DNA from: Aralia elata
Taxonomy: Eukaryota; Streptophyta; Magnoliopsida; Apiales; Araliaceae
Direction: 5' to 3'
DNA: 64,000 bases
Assembly (NCBI GenBank): GCA_034770075.1
Contig: CM068380.1
Coordinates: 33,557,765-33,621,764 of the forward strand
Position numbers and translations under genes: made by a program. Below, one piece after another: positions 49,101-59,040 of this stretch (positions are counted from its first letter, which is position 1; each line of letters opens with the position of its first letter). The notes beneath the pieces are model-generated. The model did no database searches. It was given only the letters and a program-made list of their open reading frames with translations, and was not told the DNA's origin.

Positions 49101-52100
49101 GAACAATGAAATTTTATATAAATTAAACACCAAAATATAATAACTAATATCATGGAGTATCATTAAAAACATAATTATATCAACACTTAACAATCAAACA
49201 TAAAACACAATTATTATTCAATTTTTTCAAGCTTGTTTCTCATGTCTTGCACTAAAAAAAATACATTAAACGAACATGCAATATTTATTTAATTTTAGGA
49301 AATAAATAATTATTTATATATTTATTTGGAGTTGCATGATTTTATGATTTATGTCGTCAAAATTATAACTTTTAAGGGTTAAAATTGTACATGCAATTAA
49401 ACTCAATTGCAACTAATATTACATGTTACTTTTTAAAATAACAAAATAATTATTTTACTACTTTTTTATGAAAGAAATATTTATTATTTGTTAAAAAGAA
49501 AAATTAATCTTATCTTAGCTTGTAGGAACCCAACATGTGGAACACGACATTTATGTTTTTGTTAGGGGGGCATGTGACTCATTACATAACATCTTAGTGG
49601 ATTACAGCCGACAATCAAATTTGTTAACGCCAAGATTCGTTCATGCGTCCAATCACCGAATAACCCGTTCAATCCTGCCCAGAAACGAAATCACACTCAG
49701 AGAGCTGACAGTCGGGGCCACCGGAGGATAGCTTTGGTGTGAGAATAAGTACAGGCTGGATAACAAGTTAACAATGGAGGCTTAATGCTTTAGTGCTCAA
49801 AGTGACATTACCTGTGAAGTAGAGTATAGCCTTGTATTTATAGCTGATCACACCTCCTTTATCGCCCTGTCCCCGAATTGGATTAGGAATCCCTTTATGG
49901 TAGTTACCATAATAGAATAAAAGTCAATCTCCTTAAAGAAAGAAAGTCGAATATAATCTTGACTCTTTCCTTAGAAATTGGAAGATGAATAAAGTTAGTG
50001 ATAAACACATAATTTATACATTTTATTATCCCTAATTTTGTCCTTTTAAGTATATTAGTTTATTAAATTAATATGTTTTATTTTATTTTGTAGGATTTTA
50101 TATTTTGTTGTGATAAAGTTAAAATCTTGGTGATCAAGCAATATTTAATGCTCTTATTCATGTAAAGAAATATCCAAGAAGAATCCTATAGCGAGAAGGA
50201 AGGAGGTGGAATAATCTTGGTGTGCAAGTCAAATCCAGCGAGAGAAAGGAAAGTCAATCTAGAAGATATGAGAAATTGATTGTCACTAAGAAGTTGAAAC
50301 CTACATGGAAAAGGACTCTTGGGAGATTACCATGTGGAGATTGAAATCAAGAGGGAACAAAAGAGGCCAAGTTCAATGAATGTAAATTAGGGCACAAATT
50401 TATTTTCCCTATAAATAGGTCTCTTGTTTTAGAGAGAAGGGAGGTATTAGTTTGGTTAGAAGTAGGAGTAGGATTAAATTATTTCTTCATTATACGTTCG
50501 TTGGATGATCGCTAATTAAAGGGAGTTTTCTTATTTTTAATTTTCTACTTCTTCTTTATTTTAGTTAGTTTATTTATTTTCATGTCTAGTTAATTTCTTT
50601 AATCTAGGATGAAGAGGAAATTAAATAATTATTCATGATAATATTTTTTATCTTTTCTATTAATTATGCTTTTATGTTTAATTGATTTCGCCTTCATGTT
50701 TCGTTATTGAAATACCTTCGTTTTATAGTTCTTATGTGATTTTAAATTAATTAAGAGGTTTTGATAGATTATTGTTAAGATATGAGTTTTTCATAATCCA
50801 TGCTTGCTCAAAGAAGTTTTGATGGGTTATAGTTAATCCTTAAATTTTCATAGTCTATGCTTGCCCACGTTAATTATAAAATTACTAAATTAAAGGGAAG
50901 GGAGATCAAAATCATAATTAAGTTATAAAAATAGAAGAGATTGAATTACTTGTTATGTTTATTATTTAATGGATTCGGATTCCTAGATTGCTTCCATATT
51001 ATTAGTTAGTTTAATTATAGTTAATTGATTCTCAATCTTTATTTCTAATTCGTCTGAAATAGATATTAAGGATATGTTAAAACTAATCTAGTCTCTGTGG
51101 GTTCGACTTGTACTTGCCAGTTCTTCAATTTGACACTGTGCACTTGCAGTTACATATTTTTATCACATCAGTTAGGACTATAGATTTCTTAACAATCAAA
51201 TCTCCCAATCAGAATATACTTCCACGTGGGAAAAATTCCTCCAGGTGAGATAGACCCCACTGAATCGTCCGGGCCCACCAAATCATGCCCCAACAAAATT
51301 AAAAGAGAGAACAAAAGTGGCTAATAGATAAAAATCTCTTTATTCTTTTTTATTCTTTGTATTCTTCCTTTTTCTGTCTACAACAAAAGATTGCGGTCGA
51401 CAGTGCTGCGTGTGTGGCCGTCGTCGGCAACTCGCGCTGTGTGCACCTCTTAGTCTTTTAGGGCTTCTCTTTGCAATTGTGATTAAGGTCTCTCTTCGTA
51501 GTTGACAGAAATAAAAGATGCAAAAGACTTTCAATGTTCTTCTCTACCTCTTTTAATCGACTAGTCATGGGTAAAGTCCATGGGTCACGGTCAAGGATTG
51601 TCGTTAAGCCAATTTAAAATCGACCCAACTACCAAAGCGCGCTCACCTTGGCAGCTAGGCCTCCACGGCCTCGCCTCGACGACGACTTGTGGACGCCTAG
51701 ACAACCTCCCTTGAGGCGAGCGTCGCCATGCTGCTGTTGCGCCAGGACGCTATGACAACTATGCGTCAAACCTTTAAAAGTGCACCAAAACTAATAAGAA
51801 TAGAAATGTTGGGTAAGTTATCATAATACCTCTATATTGTCAGAAAGACGACGACTTCTAATCAACTATCCATATACTTTCTTGGAAAAAATACACAGCA
51901 TCTTCAATTACTCCAACCGTGGTTCAAAGTTTCAGAGTATTAGACGATATTTCGACGTATCAGAGTGGGTTCGGCAAGGGCCGAACCGCAACCTTGATAT
52001 GAGTGCATGTTTTATCATTTGGACAGTATTATGTGTTCTAGATAGTTTTTTTGCGAACTTAATTGATTCATCTTCTTGTTCTTATTATTTAAAAAAAAAT

Positions 52101-55100
52101 CATAACTATTTTAAAAAAATTCAAAGCTCTTAAATAGCAACGGTGAGTATCGCCCGAAACCAATACCGAGTCAAAAATGCTTCCGAAACATAGACCGCTA
52201 CCGCAACTTTGAACCATGACTCTAAGCCTATGTTTGTTTGCAAATATGTCGCATGGATTATACTATTTTAAGATATTTATACTAGTTTAATACCTTTAAG
52301 CACATTTTTATCCTTGTATTAGTCCGAAGATGACATGACAACCTCATTGATTTTTTTTACTCCTAAGGCCATTTGTTACTTAAAAAGGGGATACTATTTA
52401 AGCTCAACTTCCTTCTTGGGATTATATAGTCTCTCATAAACAACCTTAGAAATAAAAAAAATAGTCCATGAGCTTGTCATCTTCAGCCGAATCCAAGAAT
52501 AAAAAAGTACTAAAACATATTGAGCTAGTATAAATCCCAAGTAACATAATAGCAAATATAGCCTAAACCATTGTTGGGTGGGATTCGCACCCTATTGTTC
52601 ACACAGATCAATTGAACTGAAACACAATCTTCTCTATGCCAATTACTTGCATATGATGTACATATTTATGGAAAAGAAAATATTTCCTCTTCTCAAAGAA
52701 TATACAAGGTTTGTTTAGGAACATCAAAAAAGGAAGGGTTAACAATATCCGAATAATGGAGGGAATAGATATCTGAAGATTTTTGGTGTTTAATTTTGTA
52801 ACTATAATTACTTCATACCAATCCCATTATTTTGATTTAATGTGTACATAAAACTCATATAGGGACAACAAAATTGGGATGGAGAGAGTATTATATAACT
52901 ATATGGTTTTCAGATCACACCAAATAAACAGCTCAAATTAACATCTACTTGAGAAATAATTGACATTTTAAAACAATGAGATATAGTCGAAGTAAAACAT
53001 CATCAAGGTTATCTATTTTACAGTCGAGAAGATCATTAAAATGAAATCTTGAATTCTTATAATTTAGTAGTGCCAAATCAGCATTACTACCATACTAGCA
53101 GAATTAACTCTCGAACAGTGGATCAAGAGTTCTGGATAGAAAGAGGAAGAAAATCCCATTAGAGCAGGCAGGAGAAAGTAAAACAAAATGTACTACAAAG
53201 GGAGATTTTAAACTGACCTCGCACCAATCCAAACAATTAATTGCAACCACGTCCAATAGCCGGGACTGATTCAGGTTTTTGATCTGACGAAATGCACGCC
53301 ACATAACCATTGGTTCCCAGCTTAAACCACATGTTGTCTCAAGCACATTACTGACAATCACAGGTTCACCTTTCAACCAATGGCACTGAAAGTGCCTCAA
53401 ATCAGCAGGTTGAATGTCTACAGCAGTTGGACAGTATAGATAGTTGTCATCAGAATCTTCTCGAGATGCGGCTTTCAGTAACTTCACTTTGTCACTGCCA
53501 ATTTCACACACTGAATTGAAACAGGAGCACCACTGTCCAGGAGTTTCCTAAATCTTCAGCATCAGATAACAATTTGGAAACAAAATCCTTTTTTAATATA
53601 TACCTCAATTCTAATTGGCCTTTACCACAACCACCCATAGTTTCAGGGGGACAAGGGATGCTACCATCTTCCTGGGATTTCCACTCGAATTTCGACTTTG
53701 CATGACCCCTATCACTAGTTTCATCAGATACACCCAAAGGTCCACATCTTGGTAGTGACTTTTGACAACGATTTCCACCATGCAAGTACTCCACCCCAGA
53801 GTTTATAAATTGCATTATCACTTCCTCTTGACCTCCCCGCAGGCATCCATCACACATCTCCCGGCAACAAATAAGGCAAATATCATAAGAACACTGTGGA
53901 CAGCTTCTGTGTAAGTCAGCAATTGAAGTTTTGCAATTGTCGCTGCATCGAACATATGAAATAATTAATTCCTTCCAAAATCTAAGGAATAGACTTTCAT
54001 GGCAAAGACAGATGGCTCCAGTAAACCTACCAATTCATACGTTCACCCAACCCGCACTTTGCGTTTTGTACTTTAAGCTCAGACAAAGATAATCCTGCGC
54101 AAACAAACAAACCAGGAATCACTAACATGTGTGGATATTATTTTCTACTCCATTTTTCAAGCAAGACTTTTGAGCATCCTACTTTATTACCAACCCAGAC
54201 TAGTTGAAATGCAATCATAAAGAACTGTAATGCCCACCAAAATTCGGGAACTAAATTATAATACCTTGAATTTTAGCTTCTAACTGCTTCTCCGCCATCT
54301 GCTCTTCATATAATTGTTTTACAAATGGGAGAAGCTTAGGTATGATATATTTAGAGTACTGAATCTTTTCTTCAACACTGAATTTCAAATCAAACCTTTC
54401 CTTGTCCTACAACAAAAATTGGAAATAACATATCATGTATGTTGAACCCAACATCAAAGTAAAACATTATTCGACTAAAAGTGTTAGGAGCTAAAGAAAC
54501 TGACTTTTTTGGGTACTTGTAAACGCAAGCAACGTTTGCAATTGCAATTAAATTGACAAACAGGGCAAGCCTTGGCAAAATCATCTTCCGTCATCTTAGG
54601 GTACCTACATACAAATACACACTTCAGGAATAGTGTCCCTGCTCAACACTGACAAACTAGTACAAAAAACAGCTGTCAATAAGAGAAATAAGGCATAAGA
54701 AGCAATTTCAATTTACAGTCAAAATACTAAAATCACTAAAAGAAGAATAAATACCATCTAGTCATGCATGGGACACAATATCGCTTCCATATACATTTAG
54801 TACATTGTACAACCCGGCCTTTGTCGTTCCTCTGGCACTGGTGACACATAGTAGATTTTGGCTGCCCCTGTTAATATTAATTAAACCAAACATCAGAAAC
54901 AAATCCCATACTAACATATAAACAAATGTTAGTAGTAAAAAATGAGTTAATATAAGCGAGAAAAACAGAAATTACATTATCATCGGTCTTTCCACCACCC
55001 CTCTGCTTCGGTACAGCTTCAGTAGTCTTACCAACAGTCTCAAGGGCATCTGGTTCTTCCCCTCTATCAGTTGTTGGTGACCCATCTTCCTCTCCTTCAA

Positions 55101-55490
55101 CCACCTTTTTCAGACCCTTTCTCAGTTTCTTTTCCGACCCATCTTCCCCTTCTTCAACCTCTTTTTCCACACCCCTTCTCCGTCTCTTCTTTGACCCAAA
55201 TTCCTCATCCTGTTCTTCAAAAAAATTCTCTACTTGGTCACAAAATCGGTCCTCCAACTTCACAGCCCTCCGCCGAAGAGTCCTCTTATTCACAGAAACC
55301 CCCTCCAATTCTTTTCCAATACTTCCTCTCTGATCATTAACCATTTTATCTGTTTCTTTTTCCTTCACCAACCCCTCAGTACCTATACAATTTTCCTCCC
55401 CTTTTCCACCCAAATCCCCACTCTCCTTCTTTTCTTCACCCCCTTGCTCATGGGTTTTCTCTGCTGACTCAATTTCACCACCTTCCCATC
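33300..55490 (-). CDS. JmjC histone demethylase, plant KDM3/JMJ25 type, copy A (12 exons, frameshifted)
   Basis: Expected to remove methyl groups from histone H3 lysine 9 in the nucleus, as KDM3/IBM1-type plant enzymes do. Exons with GT-AG borders and matching phases: ~55,490-54,976; 54,867-54,755; 54,604-54,517; 54,406-54,265; 54,094-54,031; 53,942-53,218; 47,673-47,314; 47,082-46,507; 43,997-43,925; 43,824-43,739; 33,745-33,626; 33,488-33,300. Exon 1 is acidic and basic low-complexity. Exons 2-6 carry Cys-rich zinc-binding parts (CHQCQRNDKGRVVQCTKC; CPVCQFNCNCKRCLRL; CDNCKTSI...CPQCSYDICLICC). The JmjC domain has the iron ligands H and D in TKLHCDMSDAV and the third H in PAGCPHQVRNLK. Defects: one extra base in exon 6 near 53,555, no in-frame ATG before 55,344, and a lost C-terminal stop. 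It may be a pseudogene; the specific paralog cannot be named. Confidence 0.9.
34100..35340 (-). mobile_element. Old Ty3/gypsy fragment in the JMJ-A intron
   Basis: On the minus strand, 35,340-34,977 has decayed text like the end of a chromovirus integrase (TEETTWEDEEPLTLNFLGF, as in chromodomain EEATWED). It is followed by a purine tract GAAGGGAAGGGCGG and an LTR-like start TGTTAAGATC at 34,976. LTR-like sequence continues to about 34,100. Present at the same place in copy B (about 61,700-62,930), so it predates the duplication. Confidence 0.45.
35341..36324. other. Intron DNA shared with copy B
   Basis: AT-rich; no gene. It aligns with 62,930-63,975 of copy B, with small indels. Confidence 0.6.
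36325..36700. repeat. Tandem duplication of 193 bases
   Basis: Two copies starting AGGTTAATAAATACAAAACCTA at 36,325 and 36,518, differing at a few positions, with shared CCATGATACATGGTTGATCC. Whether copy B has it cannot be seen, because the window ends inside the first unit. Confidence 0.85.
36855..37650. other. Possible mitochondrial DNA insertion (NUMT)
   Basis: About 800 bases with near-even base composition and CTTCCTTTCCGAGCTGAACC / CGATCGCTCCTCTTTTTCC style text, typical of plant mitochondrial intergenic DNA and sharply different from the AT-rich flanks. No mitochondrial gene was recognised, so the call rests on composition and style only. Confidence 0.45.
37894..38000. repeat. TA microsatellite with an AT minisatellite
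   Basis: A (TA)n run followed by about three copies of a ~25-base unit containing ATAATAAGATAATAAT. Confidence 0.9.
38001..39179. other. Intron DNA, AT-rich
   Basis: No gene. A short direct repeat, ATTAATCTTAAGTAGCCTCTC, occurs at about 38,647 and 38,700. Confidence 0.5.
39180..39420 (-). other. Possible second organelle-derived fragment
   Basis: A 75-codon minus-strand ORF (39,411-39,184; MSPVESSYEGLDRKSINRP) lies in even-composition DNA that resembles plant mitochondrial hypothetical ORFs. It is isolated, without splice sites or neighbours. Low certainty. Confidence 0.3.
39500..39850 (+). mobile_element. LTR-like fragment
   Basis: A purine tract AAGTGGGGGAG near 39,521 is directly followed by TTTATAACACCCTAGTCTCACATCGG, the layout of a polypurine tract before an LTR. 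The following 300 bases include a TATA-like AGTATAAAAGG near 39,758. No second LTR was found. Confidence 0.4.
40735..41009. mobile_element. Stowaway MITE
   Basis: Flanked by TA; ends CTCCCTCCATCCCAC and the inverted GGGACAGAAGGAG. In the 10-kb JMJ-A intron. Confidence 0.85.
41088..41337. mobile_element. Stowaway MITE, perhaps two nested
   Basis: Flanked by TA; ends CTCCCTATGCTCCAAAATT and AATTTTGGAATGGAGGGAG. A second start, TACTCCGTTCCAAAATAAGAG, lies inside at about 41,127. Confidence 0.8.
41760..42372. mobile_element. GC-rich foldback MITE, second copy
   Basis: 613 bases, ends CATAGTTGTCACGGCG and CGCCGTGACAACTATG, target duplication AAACCAAC exact on both sides (41,752-41,759; 42,373-42,380). 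The left arm holds repeated GCGTCGCCTAGGCG palindromes; the centre is AT-rich and non-coding. Confidence 0.88.
42405..43615. mobile_element. Tourist-like MITE, enlarged by internal insertions
   Basis: Ends TATGTTTGTTTGCAAGGATTA and the inverted ATAATCCTTGCAAACAAATATA. The body is shared with 23,095-23,600, but about 700 bases longer because of inserted DNA, including Stowaway-like text near 42,795 and a microsatellite. Confidence 0.6.
43133..43178. repeat. TA/TG microsatellite
   Basis: (TA)n, (TG)n, then (TA)n. Confidence 0.95.
43998..45270. other. JMJ-A intron, left part
   Basis: AT-rich, with no supported gene or complete element. Confidence 0.5.
45279..46055. mobile_element. Non-autonomous hAT element
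   Basis: 777 bases, ends TAGGGATGTTAAC and GTTAACAGCAGCCCTA, exact 8-bp target duplication GGATGATC at 45,271-45,278 and 46,056-46,063. The subterminal regions repeat GGATA(T/C)-type text (GGATATCGGATAATATG; TATCCATATTCGTATCC), as in hAT transposase-binding regions. No transposase. In a JMJ-A intron. Confidence 0.88.
48531..48784. mobile_element. Degraded Stowaway-like MITE
   Basis: Ends CCCTTCGTTCTAAAATATAGGATTAA and TTAATCTTATATATTAGAAC...CAGAG, an imperfect inverted pair, in the JMJ-A intron 6. Confidence 0.5.
48947..51763. mobile_element. Large member of the GC-rich foldback family, with a nested solo LTR
   Basis: The left end TACAGTTGTCACGGCGCC and the right end CTATGACAACTATG match the two smaller foldback MITEs. 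The flanks CGTAAAAC (48,939-48,946) and CGTCAAAC (51,764-51,771) are a 7/8 target duplication. The inner 49,500-51,300 part has other DNA, including a solo LTR; no transposase was found. Confidence 0.6.
49999..51170. mobile_element. Solo LTR, probably Ty3/gypsy
   Basis: 1,172 bases from TGATAAACAC to ATCACATCA, exact 5-bp target duplication GTTAG at 49,994-49,998 and 51,171-51,175. TATA-like CCCTATAAATAGG near 50,409 and U5-like GTGGGTTCGACTTGTACTTG near 51,098, as in Athila/Tat LTRs. Confidence 0.85.
51917..52218. mobile_element. Small DNA-transposon MITE
   Basis: 302 bases, ends CCGTGGTTCAAAGTTTCAG and GCAACTTTGAACCATG, inverted. The flanks ACTCCAA / ACTCTAA may be a decayed target duplication. 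Superfamily unclear. Confidence 0.6.
52226..52563. mobile_element. Tourist-like MITE (PIF/Harbinger)
   Basis: 338 bases with TAA on both sides, ends GCCTATGTTTGTTTGC and GCAAATATAGCC inverted. Confidence 0.7.
52567..53217. other. JMJ-A intron 6, right end
   Basis: No features beyond intron DNA; the donor GAG|GTCAGT lies at its right border. Confidence 0.5.
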
Positions 55491-56440
55491 AAGATCAATG
55501 ACATGATTTATATTTATTTTAAAAGGTTACGTTATGTACTCCTTTTAGTACTCTCTTACTTTCTTTTTATTGTCTTTTTGTCGAGAGATTCTTGCTCTTT
55601 TTAGTGTTATTTGTAATTTCAAAAAAGGAAATTTATTATTCCCTCCGTTTTTTAAAATAAAAATAGAGAGAAAATTAAAAAAAATTAAAATTTATTTTTA
55701 ACGGTTCCACAAAATTATATAAAGTGACGAATATTTTTATTTTTATATTAATGAACCCCCTATTAAATGACTTATTTATTCTTCACTTTATATATTTTAT
55801 ATTATCCTTTTGTGAACAAAAATATTTATACATTTATGCTGCGTTTGTGAATTTTGAGAGATGGAATGGAAAAAGAAAGTATATGAGAGAAAGGGATAGG
55901 AATAAATTATAATTTTTTCTTGCCATGTTTGTGAGTTTTAAAAAAGAATGGAAATGATAAAATTTTAATTATTTTTTTCATTATTTGTGAGTTTATAAGG
56001 AGGGAAGGAAAGAAAAAACATTTTTATTTTTAAACTACACGATTACTATATTACCTTTACATATTAATGTAATAAATGACATGATTTATTTTAAAAAGTT
56101 ACTTTAGATAATATAAAATATCTAACTTTATCATCTTTTCTCGTCGCTCCAAATCCTTCCACTTTTGGGAAAAAAATTTGAGTCAAAAATAAAATCAATT
56201 TTACTTCCAAATCATTTTCCTTTATCCCTAAAAAACTCACAAATATGAGACTCGGAAGAATTTTAATTATTTTCTCTTCCCCTAAAAAAAATTTACAAAC
56301 GCGAATAATCTCGTAAAAATAAACATGTTATTGTAAAAACAAACATGTTATTATAACTGTTTAATCATATGATTAATAGTCTTTGGGATAATAATTCATA
56401 AGAATATAATCCTTAGATTGTAATCTCACAAACAAACATG
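55491..56440. mobile_element. MITE block that cuts the JMJ-A 5' end
   Basis: From about 55,495 the sequence ATGACATGATTTAT...TTTTAAAAGGTTAC recurs at 56,076-56,105, so exon 1 abuts repeat DNA. 55,641-55,835 is Stowaway-like (CCCTCCGTTTTTTAAAATA). 55,838-56,305 has the inverted ends GCGTTTGTGAATTTT / AAATTTACAAACGC. 56,310-56,440 is a partial Tourist-like copy related to 23,490-23,600. Confidence 0.55.
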
Positions 56441-56626
56441 ACCCAACTTCTTTCATGAACCTATGTATTTGACAGCTGCTTCTTTTTCCCCCTTCTGAAA
56501 ACTAATGACTAAAGCCCAGGCTAAACAGAAACACAATGCTCGTCAGTTCAAGATCTATAGTCTATACTACGAAACTTCATAACCCTATCACAAAAACAAC
56601 ACAAATAAATATGAATTAAAATCAAT

Positions 56627-58264
56627 TTAATAGTCTAGTGCAGCCACGCGGTTTCTCCAATCAAGCTCTATATTATGCAACGCATCCATAGAACGTTCGA
56701 GCGCAGCCTCATCTACTTCAAGGTTTGTTATTTTATGACTCTGATCAGCAGAAGCCTTCTGCAATGCATCAGCTTCAGCAGTGAAATTGGCAATCTCGGA
56801 GTTTATAACTTCATTCCTAATTTGAAGCCTAACTATCTGATCCTGCAGCCTATATATCTCGGACAAGTTGAATTCTTTCTCTTGCTCCAACTTCAAAAGA
56901 CTATCCTCACATTTACGATATCTGCAGATATAACCCTGTAATTCCTCCATCTTGGACATAGTATCCCTCTGCATCATGCCTTTGGTCACTTCCTTGTTGA
57001 GCTCGAAGGCTCTACTAGCTAAACTTGGCAAGCCACGTCGAAGGGCTAAGAACCCTTGATGCAAGCTTGAAGGGATCCTCCGACAAGCGAGCAAACCGGT
57101 TAAGACTTCATTAAACTCTTGATATCTTGAATCCTTTCCGAACTCTCTAAGGTCTCCGGACAAACCCTTTTTGAGCAACTGCTCGTACTCCTCAATGGTC
57201 TGGTTGTCGAGCTGAATTTGAGGAGGAAGAATCTGATTGAACTTGTCGCCTTGAAGCATGTCTGCCAATTGGTTAAAGAACCCGACCGTCTCGGTAGGGA
57301 GTGACTTGGGAGTTTGACAAGAAAAGACTGGAGCAGCACTTGAGGTTGAAGGAGTATGCATGGTCTGAGTGCTGTTTGTAGTATGAGGGACAATCTGCAT
57401 CATAAAAAGAACATAAAAGAGAAGAAAATAGCAGATGGAAGCAGGGGCTGGCGCATGAATTTCATTAAGACGAAGCCCCCTTATAATTAAATAATAATAA
57501 ATAATAAATAATTACTCCCTCAATTACATATAAAGAATCTTATTTGTAATATATGCAAATATTAATGGTATATTTTTATTTCATATTTACCATAAAATAT
57601 AATGAGTTCTTAGTTTAATAGTGATGGCATATAATAAAATTATGATGACAAATTTGAAGATATTGTGTTATTTTATACAACATACAACAAAAAGAGGACT
57701 CTTTTTGTTATAAAAAAAAAATGACAAATGAGACTCTTTTATTGTTAAACAGTGGGAATAATAAAATTCACCAAATCTAGATTTAAAAAAAAAATGCTAG
57801 AAAATCATTCTTTAAGCTTCATTTGTTGAAGTCATCAAATCTTTTCTTAAAGAAGGGTCACTTTACTTGAATACCCATAAACTAACAAAGAATTACAAAA
57901 ATCAAGTGTGGGCAAGTGCCCCTTTCTTTATTCTGCATCCGCCATTGGATGTAAGAACACACAAAAGAATATAAAGGAATTGAACTAGAGTACCTCAACA
58001 TTATTGCGCTCAGTTTCGGAGGCAATTTTGGAAGCACTAGCATCATAGCTCGAGGTATGATCCCCGCTCTGACCTTTCACAGAAGGAGCCTCTGCTTCCA
58101 TCACAAAGTCTCCCTGGTTAGAATCCTCAACTCCCTCATCACTAGTACAAAGCACGGAATCTATCTTTGATCCCAAGGATCCATCATTATGATAAGACTC
58201 CTCTGACCAAGCACCAGATGATTCAGATGGCTCTAAGCTGTCTTCAGCATAATTAATAGGCTGA
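56627..58264 (-). CDS. Unrecognised coiled-coil protein gene, copy B, last two exons
   Basis: The last exon runs from the acceptor TTTATGATGCAG near 57,397 to the TAA at 56,627. The upstream exon is 58,264-57,994 with donor GAG|GTACTC. It carries 64 codons absent from copy A (58,074-58,265), acidic and Ser-rich with YAEDSLEPSESSGAWSEE. The remainder parallels copy A, with four codons missing near the C-terminus (EGAL). Both copies are open throughout these exons, and the length differences are in frame. That suggests constraint at the protein level, but 5' exons were not found in either copy. Confidence 0.6.
57513..57760. mobile_element. Stowaway-like MITE, copy B
   Basis: Same intron position and sequence as 24,675-24,916. 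Confidence 0.6.
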
Positions 58265-58873
58265 CTGGAAGTATGACAAGGGCAGGATATCAGTCTCCAA
58301 GCTACAGTGTTCAATTATAATTTTTCTCATTTTCATAAAATACATGATACCAAAGGATCGTACTAGATTTATATGGTAAAGTTTGGCTTGTTAAATGGTT
58401 ATAAGTTTAAGAACATTTTTACTAGTATTTACCCAATATTAGAATTTGTTAACCAAAAGCAGCAGCAGTCAAAATGAGATGAAAAAACCTATTATGTTTA
58501 AGCACAAAATATAGATCACAACATAGAAGTCATTTATTCTAAAAATATAACCAGACATATCTCTAAATAATAGTGGTTTCATATACTAGTAATTTAGATC
58601 TCACATGGACAGTTATGTTAATTTTACCCAATGCAATTTTATGAACTAAGCTTATTCAACTTATTAAAGATATCCTTATTGGTAATACCTTTTGCCCACA
58701 CGTTCCGATATCATCATATATATCAAGTTTGGAAGTATCACTAACTACTACTTATCAATATCATTAAGGGCTACAGCTAGGGCTGTACAACAAACCGAAA
58801 AAACCGGTCAAACGAGACTGACCAGTCCGTATATATTAGGTTCAGCTAGTGGCGGTTTGCACAAATAAAAAAC

Positions 58874-59002
58874 TACCGAGCTCCTTAACTAGGTACTCGA
58901 TTTAGCTGAGACTAATGATCAATGATCGGAAGCTAGTAGCCCCTTAATTCGTTCCTGACTGGACTGCCTGTGTTCCGGTCCGAACGACCGGCTTACGTAT
59001 AT

Positions 59003-59033
<31 letters not shown>

Positions 59034-59040
59034 ACCAAAT
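58874..59040. repeat. Copy-B-only segment and TA microsatellite
   Basis: About 125 bases of balanced composition (GGTACTCGATTTAGCTGAG ... GACCGGCTTACG) have no counterpart in copy A, where ACTACCGA is followed directly by AT-rich sequence. A (TA)n run follows at about 59,003-59,033. Confidence 0.7.

Larger units (their letters stand above)
23600..56440. repeat. Tandem segmental duplication, copy A (copy B runs from 56,440 to the right edge)
   Basis: 23,600-36,351 without the inserted copia element aligns end to end with about 56,440-64,000, at roughly 95 percent identity by eye, including introns, MITEs and an old gypsy fragment. The copies are in direct orientation, about 33 kb apart, so the unit is a JmjC gene plus a coiled-coil gene. 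Copy A has the copia insertion at 25,640 and the foldback MITE at 32,984. Copy B has intact target sites at 58,665-58,675 and 60,794-60,801. Confidence 0.88.

Noticed and set aside
33300..58314. Fusion of the JmjC gene with the coiled-coil gene
   Set aside because: JMJ-B ends in a stop with no donor site, and the coiled-coil exons lie several kb downstream with no connecting exon.
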